This document shows positions 40,001 through 50,430 of a stretch of DNA of 64,000 nucleotides, piece by piece. Numbering within the stretch: position 1 is the first letter of the stretch; the number at the start of each line of letters is the position of its first letter. Origin of the DNA: Calliopsis andreniformis. Its lineage: Eukaryota > Arthropoda > Insecta > Hymenoptera > Andrenidae. The position numbers and the translations under genes were made by a program. The notes under the pieces were generated by a model that saw only the letters and a program-made list of their open reading frames with translations, did no database searches and had not been told where the DNA came from. Location of the stretch: assembly GCF_051401765.1 (NCBI RefSeq), contig NW_027480422.1, forward strand, positions 21,904,001-21,968,000. Reading direction: 5' to 3'.

Positions 40001-42095
40001 CGTTGATCCACCACATCGAATAGTTAGGGCCTTAGAAGTCAACGCCCGAAGCATAAAATGCAATATATATACAACAGTTCTTTCATCGTATAACAGGAAT
40101 AATTGCAAGCAGTGTGAAACTGATGTTCATTTCTACGTTCCTGGCAACGTACGCTGCAGTCTAGGGCGTTGGTCCACCAGATCCAATAGTTAGGGCCTTA
40201 GAAGCCAACGCCCGACGCATAAAATACAAGAAAAATACAACAGTTTTTCCATCGTAGCACAGGAATATTTGCAACCAGAGTGAAGGTGATGAACATTTCT
40301 ACGTTCCGGGCAACCTAGGATTCACTCTAGGGCGTTCCTCCACCAGATCGAATAGCTAGGGCCTTAGAAGTCAACGCCCGAAGCATAAAATACAAAATCA
40401 ATAAAACAGCTTTTCCATTGTATAAAACGAATAATTGCAACCAGTGTGAATGTTGTGGTCATTTCTACGTTCCGTGCAACCTAGGTTTTGCTCCAGGGCG
40501 TTGCTCCACCACATCGAATAGTTAGGGCCTTAGAAGTCAACGCTAGACGCATAAAGTACAGTATAAATACAACGGTTTTTCCATCGTATAAAACGAATAA
40601 TTGCAACCAGTATGAAAGATAGGGTCATTTGTACGTTCGGAGCAACCTACGCTTCACTCTAGGGCGTTGGTCCACCAGTTCCAATAGTTAGGGCCTAAGA
40701 AGTCAACGCCAGAAGCACCAAATACAAAATAAATACAGCAGTTTTTCCATCGTATAAAACGATTAATTGCAACCAGTGTGAAAGTAATGGTCATATCTAC
40801 GTTCCGGGCAATCTAGTCTTGAATCTAGGGCGTTGCTCAACCAGATCGAAGAGGTAGGGCCATAGAAGTCAATGCCCGAAGCATAAAATACGTTAAAGAT
40901 ATAACAGTTTTTCCATCGTATAACAGGAGTAATTGCAACCAGTGTGAAAGTAATGGTCATATCTACGTTCCGGGCAATCTAGGCTTGACTCTAGGGCGTT
41001 GCTCAACCAGATCGAAGAGGTAGGGCCATAGAAGTCAATGCCCGAAGCATAAAATACGATATAAATACAACAGTTTTTCCATCATATAACAGGAATAATT
41101 GCATCCAGCGTGACGATATGGCCATTTCTACGTTCCGCGCAATCTAGGCTTCACTCTAGGGCGCTGCTACACCACATCGAATAGTTACCGCCTTAGAAGT
41201 CAACGCCAGTAGCTTAAAATACAATATAAATACAACAGTTTTTACACTGTGTGAAATGAATAATTACTAACAGTGTGGAAGTAATGGTCATTTCTACGTT
41301 CCGGGCAACCTAGGCTTCACTCTAGGGCGTTGCTCCACCGCATCGAATAGCTACGGCCTTAGCAGTCAACGCCTGAAGCATAAATTTCAATAAAAGTGCA
41401 GCTGTTTTTTCATCGAATAACAGGAATAATTGCAACAAGCGTAAAGGTAATGGTCATTTCTACGTTCCGGGCAATCTAGGCTTCACTCTAGGGCGTTGCT
41501 CTACCAGATCGAATAGTTAGGGCCCAAGAAGTCAACGCCAGAAGCATAAAATACTATATAAATACAACAGATTTTCCATCGTACAAGGCGAGTAATTGCA
41601 CCCAGTGTGAAAGTAATGGTCATTTCTACGTTCCGGGCAACCTAGGCTTCAGGCTAGGGCGTTGCTCCACCAGATCGAATAGTTAGGGCCTCAGAAGTCA
41701 ACGCTAGAAGCATATAATACAGTATAAATACTACAGTTTTTCCACCGTATAACAGGAAGAATTGCAAACAGTGTGAAAGTGATGGTCATTTCTACGTTCC
41801 TGGCAACCTACACTTCTCTCTAGAGCGTTGTTCCACCAGATCCAATAGTTAGGGCCTTAGAAGTCAACGCCCGATGCATAAAATATAATAAAAATACAAC
41901 AGTTTTTCCATCGTATAACAGGAATAATTGCAACCAGTGTGAAAGATATGGTCATTTCTACGTTCCGGGCAACCTAGGCTTCACCCTAGGGCGTTGCTCC
42001 ACCAGATCCAATTGTTAGGGCCTAAGAAGTCAACGCCCGAAGCATAAAATGCAATACATATACAACAGTTCTTCCATCGTATAACAGGAATAATT
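37007..42095 (+). repeat. 35-monomer-shift duplication, copy 2
   Basis: Second copy of 31,198-36,286, starting at the monomer with GGGCCCAAGAAGTTAAC. Monomer order and small indels follow copy 1 throughout. After 42,095 it runs into another CTGCAG-marked monomer (42,145) and then into GAACAG-type monomers that open zone 3. A third copy is not seen in the window. Confidence 0.93.
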
Positions 42096-42199
42096 GCAAA
42101 CAGTGTGAAAGTGATGTTCATTTCTACGTTCCTGGCAACCTACGCTGCAGTCTAGGGCGTTGGTCCACCAGATCCAATAGTTAGGGCCTTAGAAGTCAA

Positions 42200-42620
42200 C
42201 GCCCGAAGCATAAAATACAAAATCAATAAAACAGTTTTTCCACCGTATAAAACGAATAATTGCAAGCAGTGTGAAAGTAAAGGTCATTTCTACGTTTCGT
42301 GCAATCTAGGCTTCGCTCCAGGGCCTTGCTCCACCAGATCGAATAGTTAGGGACTTTGAATACAACGCCAGAAGCATAAAATACAATAAAAATACAACAG
42401 TTTTTCGTGCGTGTAAAAGGAATAATTGCAAAAAGTGTAAAAGTAATGGTCATTTCTACGTTCCGGGCAACCTAGGCTTCACTCTTGGGCGTTGCTTCAT
42501 CTCATCGAATTGCTGCGGCCTTAGAAGTCAACTCCAGAAGCATAAAATCCATATAAATACGACAGCTTTTCCATCGCATAAAATGAATGATTGCAAACAG
42601 TGTGAAAGTTATGGTCATTT
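42200..42620 (+). repeat. Zone 2 to zone 3 transition monomers
   Basis: About 2.5 monomers after the last CTGCAG-marked phrase. They include TTTCGTGCGTGTAAAAGG and CACTCTTGGGCGTTGCTTC, the latter resembling the TTGGGCG class common in zone 1. From about 42,620 the blocks have partners only further into zone 3. Confidence 0.6.
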
Positions 42621-43438
42621 CTACGTTCCGGTCAACCTAGGCTTCACTCTAGGGCGTTACTCCACCACATCGAATAGCCACGGCCTTAGAAGTCAACGCC
42701 AGAAGCATAAAATACAATATAAATAAAACAGTTTTTCCGTCGTATAAAATGATTAATTGCAAACTTTGTGAAAGTAACGGTCATTTCTACGTTCTGGGCA
42801 ACCTAGGCTTCACCCTAGGCCGTTGCTCCACCACGTGGAATAACTACAGCCTTAGAAGTCAACGAAAGGCGCATAAAATACAATATAAGTACATCAGTTT
42901 TTCCATTCTATGAAATGGATAATTTCAAACAGTGTGAAAGTAATGGTCATTTCGACGTTCTGGGCAACCCAGGCTTCACTCGAGGGCGTTGCTCCTCCAG
43001 ATCCAATAGCTATTCCATTAGAAGTCAACGCCAGAAGCATAAAATAAAATAAAATAACAACAGTTTTTCCATCGTATAACAGGAATAACTGCAACCAGTG
43101 TGAAAGTAATGATCATTTCGACGTTTCGGGCATCCTAGACTTACCTCTAAGGCATTGCTGCAGCGGATCGAGGACTTAGGGCCGTAGATATCAACGCCAG
43201 AGGCGTAAAATACAAAATAAATACAACAGCCTTTCCATCGTATAAAACGAATAATTGCAACCAGTATGAAAGTTATAGTCATTTCTACGTTCCGGGCAAC
43301 CTGGGCTTCACTCTAGGGTGTTGCTACACCAGATCGAATAGATACTGCCTTAGAAGTCAACGCCAGAAGCACAAAATACAATATAAATACAACAGTTTTT
43401 CCATCGTACAACAGGAATAATTGCAACCAATGTGAAAG
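42620..43438 (+). repeat. Three-copy block of zone 3, copy 1
   Basis: About 820 bp recur at 48,229-49,047 (5,609 bp, 34 monomers minus 35 bp). Roughly half of it recurs a third time at 49,527-49,968, another 995 bp on (6 monomers minus 1). Shared marks are GACGTTCTGGGCAACCCAGG, CTATTCCATTAGAAG, GGCATTGCTGCAGCGGATCG and CAGAGGCGTAAAATAC. The 35 bp deficit is largely explained by two 16 bp deletions lying between copies 1 and 2. Confidence 0.88.
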
Positions 43439-44440
43439 TAATGGATATTTCTACGTTCCGGGCAACCTAGACTTCACCCTAGGGCGTAGCTATACCAGAT
43501 CGAATAGTTACGGCCTTAGAAGTCAACGCCAGGAGCATAAAATACAATATAAATACAACAGTTTTTCCATCGTACAACACGAATAATTGCAACCAATATG
43601 AAAGTAATGGTCGGTTCTACGTTCCGGGCAACCTGAGCTTCACTCTAGGGAGTCGCTCCACCACATCGAATAGCTGCGGCCTTAGAAGTCAACGCCAGAA
43701 GCATAAGATATAATATAAATAAAACAGTTTTTCCATCGTATAAAATGAGTAATTGCAAACTCTGTGAAAGTAAGGGTCATTTCTACGTTCCGGGCAACCT
43801 AGGCTTCACTCTAGGGCGTTGATCCACCAGATCGAATAGCTAGGGATTTAGAATACAACGCCAGAGAAATAAAATACAATATATGTACAACAGTATCTCC
43901 ATCGTATAAAACGAATAATAGCAACCAGTGTGAAAGTTATGGTCATTTCTACGTTCCGGGCAACTTAGGCTTCACTCTAGGGCGTTACTCCACCACATCG
44001 AATAGCTACGGCCTTCGAAGTCAACGCCAGAAGCATAATTTACAAATAAATGAAACAGCTTTTCTATCGTATAAAACGAATAATTGCAACCAGTGTGAAA
44101 GTTATGGTCATTTCTACGTTCCGGGCAACCTAGGCTTCACTCTAGGGCGCTGCTCCACCAGATCGAATAGTTAGGTCCTTAGAAGTCAACGCCCGAAGCA
44201 TAAAATACAAAACAAATCGAACAGTTCTTCCATGGTATAAAACGAATAATTGCACGAGTGTGAAAGGTAAGGTCATTTCTACGTTCCGGGCAGCCGAGGC
44301 TTCACTCTATGGCGTTGTTCCGCCAGATCGAATAGTTAGGGCCTAAGAAGTCAACGCCAGAAGAATAAAATATGATAAATGTACAACACTTTTTCCATCT
44401 TACAAAGCGAATAATTGCAACCAGTGTGAAAGTAATGGCC
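43438..44440 (+). repeat. Satellite monomers without a single long partner
   Basis: About six monomers, with CGTAGCTATACCAGATCG, GAGTCGCTCCACC and CCAGAGAAATAAAATAC as distinctive variants. The stretch from about 43,990 to 44,420 resembles 57,980-58,340 (GAACAGTTCTTCCATGG and GCACGAGTGTGAAAGG in both), about 13.9 kb away. The remainder looks only generally similar to other monomers. Confidence 0.65.
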
Positions 44441-45281
44441 ATTTCCACGTTCCGAGCCACCTAGGCTTCATTCTAGGGCGTTGTTCCACCAGATCGAACA
44501 GTTAGGACCTAAGAAGTCAGCGCCAGAAGCATAAAATACAATATAAATACAACAGTCTTTCCATCGTATAAACCGAATAATTGCAACCAGTGTGAAAGAC
44601 ATGGTCATTTCTACGTTCCGGGCAACCTAGGCTTGACTCTAGGGCGTTGCTCCACCAAATCGAATAGCTGGGGCCTTAGAAGTCAACGCCCGAAGCATAA
44701 AATACAAAATTAATACAACAGTTATTCCGTCGTATAACAGGAATAATTACAACCAGTGTGAAAGTAATGGGCATTTCTACGTTCCGGGCAACCTAGGCTT
44801 CACAATAAGGCGTTGCTCCACCAGATCGAATAGTTAGGGCCTTAGAAGTCAACGATAGAAGCATAAAATACAATATAAATAAAACAGCCTTTCCATCGTA
44901 TAAAACGAATAATTGCATCCAGTGTGAAAGTGATGGCCATTTCCACGTTCCGAGCCACCTAAGCTTCATTCTAGGGCGTTGTTCCACCAGATCGAACAGT
45001 TAGGACCTAAGAAGTCAGCGCCAGAAGCATAAAATACAATATAAATACAACAGTCTTTCCATCGTATAAACCGAATAATTGCAACCAGTGTGAAAGACAT
45101 GGTCATTTCTACGTTCCGGGCAACCTAGGCTTGACTCTAGGGCGTTGCTCCACCAAATCGAATAGCTGGGGCCTTAGAAGTCAACGCCCGAAGCATAAAA
45201 TACAAAATTAATACAACAGTTATTCCGTCGTATAACAGGAATAATTACAACCAGTGTGAAAGTAATGGGCATTTCTACGTT
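44440..45281 (+). repeat. Trimer phrase in tandem (two of six copies)
   Basis: A phrase of about two to three monomers appears twice, exactly 498 bp (3 monomers) apart. It runs from CTTCATTCTAGGGCG through GATCGAACAGTTAGGACC, TATAAACCGAATAATTG, GTGAAAGACATGG and ACAAAATTAATACAAC to AGTAATGGGCATTTC. Its tag AACCGAATAA lies at 44,571 and 45,069. It returns at 50,347, 54,991, 57,645 and 58,806, each step at or just under a whole number of monomers once the two 16 bp deletions are allowed for. Confidence 0.9.
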
Positions 45282-45379
45282 CTGCGCAACCTAGGCTTCA
45301 CAATAAGGCGTTGCTCCACCATGTCGAATAGTTAGGGCCTTAGAAAACAACTCCAGATGCATAAAACACAATAAAAATA

Positions 45380-45890
45380 CACCAGTTTTTCCATTGTATA
45401 AAAAGAATAATTGCAACCAGTGTGAAAGTAATGGTCTTTTCTACGTTTTGTGCAAGATAGGCTTCACTCTTGGACGTTGCCTCACGAGATCAAATAGCAA
45501 GGGCCTTAGAAGTCAACGCCAGAAGCATAAAATACAATATAAATACAACAGCTTTTCCATCGTATATGATGTATATTTGCAAACAGTGTGAAAGTAAAGG
45601 TCATTTCTACGTTCCGTGCAACCTAGGCTTAACTGTAGTGCGTTGCTGCTCCAGGTCGCATAGTTCGGGACGTAGAATTTAACGCCAGAAGCATAAAATA
45701 CAATAAAAATGCAACAGTTTTTCCATCGTATTACAGGAATAATTGCAAACAGTGTGGAGGTAATGGACATTTCTACTTTCCGGGCAACCTAGGCTTCACT
45801 CTAGGGCGTTTCTCCACCACATCGAATAGCTGCGGCCCTAGGAGTCAACGCCTGAAGCATAAAATATAATATAAATACAACAGTTTTTCC
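45380..45890 (+). repeat. Repeat with partners at 55.7 and 59.1 kb
   Basis: About three monomers match about 59,117-59,627 (13,737 bp downstream); part of them also matches from about 55,698 (10,253 bp downstream). Marks are TTGTGCAAGATAGGC, GACGTTGCCTCACGAGATC, GTAGTGCGTTGCTGCTCC and GTTCGGGACGTAG. The distance is 41 bp short of 83 monomers, again largely because of the two 16 bp deletions in between. Confidence 0.87.
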
Positions 45891-46765
45891 ATCGTATAAC
45901 AGGAATAATTGCAGCCAGTGTGAAAGTAATGGTCATTTCTACGTTCCGGGCAACCTAGACTTCACTCTAGGGCGTAGCTACACCAGATCGAATAGTTAGG
46001 GCCTTAGAAGTCAACGACAGAAGCATAAAATACAGTATAAATAAAACAGCCTTTCCATCGTATAAAACGAATAATTGCAACCAGTGTGAAAGTGATGGTC
46101 ATTTCTACGTTCCGGACAACCTAGGCTTAACTCTAGGGCGTTGCTCCACCAGATCCAATTGTTAGGTCCTAAGAAGTCAACGCCAGAAGCATAAAATACA
46201 ATAAAAATATAACAGTCTTTCCATCGTATAATAGGAATAATTGCAATCAGGGTGAAGGTGATCGTCATTTCTACGTTCCGGGCAACCTAGGCTTCAGTCT
46301 AGGGCGTTGCTCCACCAGATCGAATAGTTAGGTCATAAGATGTCTACGCCAGAAGCATAAAATACAATATAAATACATCAGTTTTTCCATCGTGTAACAG
46401 GAATAATAGCAGCCAGTGTGAAAGTAATGGCCATTTCTTCGTTCCGAGCATCCTAGACTTAACTCTGAGGCATCGCTCCACGGGACCGAAGAGATAGGGC
46501 CTTAGCAGTCAACGCCGGAAGCATAAAATACAATATAGGTACAGAAGTTTTTCCATTGTATAACAGGAAAAATTGCAACCAGTGTGAAAGTATTGGTCTC
46601 TTCTACGTTCCGGGCAACCTGGGCTTCACTCGAGGGCGTTGCTCCTCCAGATCGAATAGCTATGGCATTAGATGTCAGCTCCTGAAGCATAAAATACAAT
46701 AAAAATCCAACAGCTTTTCCATCGTATAACAGGAATAATTGCAGCCAGTGTGAAGGTAATGGTCA
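45890..46765 (+). repeat. 8-monomer tandem duplication, unit 1
   Basis: About 875 bp recur at 47,201-48,075, 1,311 bp downstream. This is 8 monomers minus 17 bp, of which 16 bp are a deletion at the end of the unit. Shared marks are GGGCGTAGCTACACCAG, TTGCAATCAGGGTGAAGG, GCATCGCTCCACGGGACCG and ATATAGGTACAGAAG. Both units run into the same deletion monomer. Confidence 0.9.
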
Positions 46766-46800
46766 TTACTTGGCTTCACTCTAGGGTGTTGTTCCACCAG
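46741..46800 (+). repeat. Monomer with 16 bp deletion, first copy
   Basis: GGTCATTACTTGGCTTC replaces the usual run from GGTCATTTCTACG to CTAGGCTTC, a loss of 16 bp across the end of the monomer (around 46,770). The deletion removes GTTCCGGGCAAC and so the left arm of the junction dyad. It is the largest indel I found in the array. Confidence 0.88.
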
Positions 46801-48049
46801 ATCGAATAGTTAGGGCCTAAGAAGTCAACGCCAGAAGCATAGAATACAATATAAATACAACAGTTTTTCCCCTGTATATAAGGAATGATTGCAAACAGTG
46901 TGAAAGTTATGGTCATTTCTACGTTCCGGGCACCTAGGCTTAACTGTAGGGCGTTGCTCCACCGGATAGCATAGTTAGGGACTTAGAATTTAACGCCAGA
47001 AGCATAAAATACAATAAAAATACCACAGTCTTTCCATCGTATAATAGGAATAATTGCAACCAGTGTGAAGGTAATGGTCATTTCTACGTTCCGGGCAACC
47101 TAGGCTTCACTTTTGGACGTTGCCCCACAAGATCGAATAGATAGGACCTTAGAAGACAACGCCAGAAGCATAAAATACAATAAAAATACAACAGTCTTTC
47201 CATCGTATAACAGGAATAATTACAGCCAGTGTGAAAGTAATGGTCATTTCTACGTTCCGGGCAACCTAGACTTCACTCTAGGGCGTAGCTACACCAGATC
47301 GAATAGTTAGGGCCTTAGAAGTCAACGATAGAAGCATAAAATACAATATAAATAAAACAGCCTTTCCATCGTATAAAACGAATAATTGCATCCAGTGTGA
47401 AAGTGATGGTCATTTCTACGTTCCGGACAACCTAGGCTTAACTCTAGGGCGTTGCTCCACCAGATCCAATAGTTAGGTCCTAAGAAGTCAACGCCAGAAG
47501 CATAAAATACAATAAAAATATAACAGTCTTTCCATCGTATAAAAGGAATAATTGCAATCAGGGTGAAGGTAATCGTCATTTCTACGTTCCGGGCAACCTA
47601 GGCTTCAGTCTAGGGCGTTGCTCCACCAGATCGAATAGTTAGGTCATAAGATGTCTACGCCAGAAGCATAAAATACAATATAAATACATCAGCTTTTCCA
47701 TCGTGTAACAGGAATAATAGCAGCCAGTGTGAAAGTAATGGCCATTTCTTCGTTCCGAGCATCCTAGACTTAACTCTGAGGCATCGCTCCACGGGACCGA
47801 AGAGATAGGGCCTTAGCAGTCAACGCCGGAAGCATAAAATTCAATATAGGTACAGAAGTTTTTCCATTGTATAACAGGAAAAATTGTAACCAGTGTGAAA
47901 GTATTGGTCTCTTCTACGTTCCGGGCAACCTGGGCTTCACTCGAGGGCGTTGCTCCTCCAGATCGAATAGCTATGGCATTAGATGTCAGCTCCTGAAGCA
48001 TAAATTACAATAAAAATCCAACAGCTTTTCCATCGTATAACAGGAATAA

Positions 48050-48100
48050 TTGCAGCCAGTGTGAAGGTAATGGTCATTACTTGGCCTCCGTCTAGGGCGT
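48050..48100 (+). repeat. Monomer with 16 bp deletion, second copy
   Basis: The same deletion recurs at about 48,078, now reading GGTCATTACTTGGCCTCC. It sits at the end of the second 8-monomer unit, so the deletion preceded the duplication. No other monomer in the window has it. It shifts the phase of everything downstream by 32 bp in all against an unbroken 166 bp ladder. Confidence 0.87.
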
Positions 48101-48228
48101 TGCTCCACCCGATCGAATAGTTAGGTCCTAAGATGTCTACGCCAGAAGCATAAAATACAATATAAATACAACAGCTTTTCGAGCGTATAACAGGAATAAT
48201 TGCAGCCAGTGTGAAAGTAATGGTCATT

Positions 48229-49047
48229 TCTACGTTCCGGTCAACCTAGGCTTCACTCTAGGGCGTTACTCCACCACATCGAATAGCCACGGCCTTAGAA
48301 GTCAACGCCAGAAGCATAAAATACAATATAAATAAAACAGTTTTTCCGTCGTATAAAATGATTAATTGCAAACTTTGTGAAAGTAACGGTCATTTCTACG
48401 TTCTGGGCAACCTAGGCTTCACCCTAGGCCGTTGCTCCACCACGTGGAATAACTACAGCCTTAGAAGTCAACGAAAGGCGCATAAAATACAATATAAGTA
48501 CATCAGTTTTTCCATTCTATGAAATGGATAATTGCAAACAGTGTGAAAGTAATGGTCATTTCGACGTTCTGGGCAACCCAGGCTTCACTCGAGGGCGTTG
48601 CTCCTCCAGATCCAATAGCTATTCCATTAGAAGTCAACGCCAGAAGCATAAAATAAAATAAAATAACAACAGTTTTTCCATCGTATAACAGGAATAACTG
48701 CAACCAGCGTGAAAGTAATGATCATTTCGACGTTTCGGGCATCCTAGACTTACCTCTAAGGCATTGCTGCAGCGGATCGAGGATTTAGGGCCGTAGATAT
48801 CAACGCCAGAGGCGTAAAATACAAAATAAATACAACAGCCTTTCCATCGTATAAAACGAATAATTGCAACCAGTATGAAAGTTATAGTCATTTCTACGTT
48901 CCGGGCAACCTGGGCTTCACTCTAGGGTGTTGCTACACCAGATCGAATAGATACTGCCTTAGAAGTCAACGCCAGAAGCACAAAATACAATATAAATACA
49001 ACAGTTTTTCCATCGTACAACAGGAATAATTGCAACCAATGTGAAAG
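48229..49047 (+). repeat. Three-copy block of zone 3, copy 2
   Basis: Second copy of 42,620-43,438. It ends where GCAACCAATGTGAAAG continues with ACATGG instead of TAATGG, and so passes into the latter part of the trimer phrase (GTGAAAGACATGG). It is nearly identical to copy 1; one difference is GGATTTAGGGCCG against GGACTTAGGGCCG. Confidence 0.88.
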
Positions 49048-49179
49048 ACATGGTCATTTCTACGTTCCGGGCAACCTAGGCTTGACTCTAGGGCGTTGCT
49101 CCACCAAATCGAATAGCTGGGGCCTTAGAAGTCAACGCCCGAAGCATAAAATACAAAATTAATACAACAGTTATTCCGT

Positions 49180-49527
49180 CGTATAACAGGAATAATTACA
49201 ACCAGTGTGAAAGTAATGGGCATTTCTACGTTCTGTGCAACCTAGGCTTCACAGTAAGGCGTTGCTCCACCATGTCGAATAGTTAGGGCCCTAGAAAACA
49301 ACTCCAGACGCATAAAACACAATAAAAGTACACCAGATTTTCCATTATATAAAAAGAATAATTGCAACCAGTGTGAAAGTAATGGTCTTTTCTACGTTTC
49401 GGGCAAGATAGGCTTCACTCTTGGACGTTGCCTCACGAGATCGAATAGCAAGAGCCTTAGAAGTCAACGCCAGAAGCATGAAATACAATAAAAGTACAAC
49501 AGTTTTCCATCGTATAGCATGAATAAT
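49180..49527 (+). repeat. Recurring GCAAGATAGG dimer
   Basis: About two monomers run from CACAGTAAGGCG through AACAACTCCAGACGC, ACACCAGATTTTCC and TTTCGGGCAAGATAGG. They recur at about 55,165-55,500, at about 60,465-60,690 and at the end of the window (about 63,780-64,000). A related version with TTGTGCAAGATAGG lies at 45.4, 55.7 and 59.2 kb. The phrase is confined to zone 3. Confidence 0.85.
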
Positions 49528-49968
49528 TGCAACCAGTGTGAAAGTAATGGTCATTTCGACGTTCTGGGCAACCCAGGCTTCACTCGAGGGCGTTGCTCCT
49601 CCATATCCAATAGCTATTCCATTAGAAGTCAACGCCAGAAGCATAAAATAAAATAAAATAACAACAGTTTTTCCATCGTATAACAGGAATAGCTGCAACC
49701 AGTGTGAAAGTAATGATCATTTCGACGTTTCGGGCATCCTAGACTTACCTCTAAGGCATTGCTGCAGCGGATCGAAGAGTTAGGGCCGTAGATATCAACG
49801 CCAGAGGCGTAAAATACAAAATAAATACAACAGCCTTTCCATCGTATAAAACGAATAATTGCAACCAGTATGAAAGTTATAGTCATTTCTACGTTCCGGG
49901 CAACCTAGGCTTCACTCTAGGGTGTTGCTACACCAGATCGAATAGATACTGCCTTAGAAGTCAACGCC
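49527..49968 (+). repeat. Three-copy block of zone 3, partial copy 3
   Basis: About 440 bp match 42,923-43,364 and 48,532-48,973. It starts with GACGTTCTGGGCAACCCAGG and ends in the monomer with AGATACTGCCTTAGAAG. Small changes are its own, such as CTCCATATCCAATAG for CTCCAGATCCAATAG. Confidence 0.85.
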
Positions 49969-50230
49969 AGAAGCATAAAATACAATAAAAATACAACAGT
50001 TTTTTCATCGTATAACAGGAATAATTGCAAGAAGCGTGAAGGTAATGGTCATTTCTACGTTCCGGGCAATCTAGGCTTCAGTCTAGAGCGTTGCTCCGCC
50101 AGATCGAATAGCTAGGGCCTCATAAGTCAAGGCCAGAAGTATAAAATACAATATAAATACAACAGCTTTTCCATCGTATAACAGGAATAATTGCAACCAG
50201 TGTGAAAGTTATGGTCATTTCTTCGTTCCG

Positions 50231-50430
50231 TGCCACCTAGGCTTCATTCTAGGGCGTTGTTCCACCAGATCGAACAGTTAGGACCTAAGAAGTCAGCGCC
50301 AGAAGCATAAAATACAATATAAATACAACAGTCTTTCCATCGTATAAACCGAATAATTGCAACCAGTGTGAAAGACATGGTCATTTCTACGTTCCGGGCA
50401 ACCTAGGCTTAACTCTAGGGCGTTGCTCCA
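50231..50430 (+). repeat. Trimer phrase, truncated copy 3
   Basis: The phrase starts with GTGCCACCTAGGCTTCATTC and carries AACCGAATAA at 50,347. After GTGAAAGACATGG it turns into GGCTTAACTCTAGGGCG rather than the TTGACTC version, so only the first part is kept. Upstream, the monomers with GCAAGAAGCGTGAAGG and GTCAAGGCCAGAAG match 58,480-58,680, where a fuller copy of the phrase also follows. Confidence 0.85.

Larger units (their letters stand above)
21180..42150 (+). repeat. Dispersed CTGCAG-marked phrase, eight copies, zone 2 only
   Basis: A phrase containing TTCCTGGCAACCTACG followed by CTGCAG, usually preceded by CATTCCTACGCTCCGGGC and a CAATATATATACAAC-like segment, marks zone 2. CTGCAG is at 21,396, 30,361, 34,345, 36,336, 37,830, 40,154 and 42,145; an eighth copy at 32,021 reads TTGCAG. 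The coordinates span first to last copy; other monomers lie between. The change creates a restriction-type tag not present in the usual monomer, and I did not see the phrase in zones 1 or 3. Confidence 0.83.

Noticed and set aside
48979..49236. Hydrophobic minus-strand peptides (TITFTLVAII-like) resembling membrane segments
   Set aside because: The same stretch appears from most monomers as the reverse complement of AATGGTCATTTCTACG and its flanks, so it is a composition effect and not a gene family.
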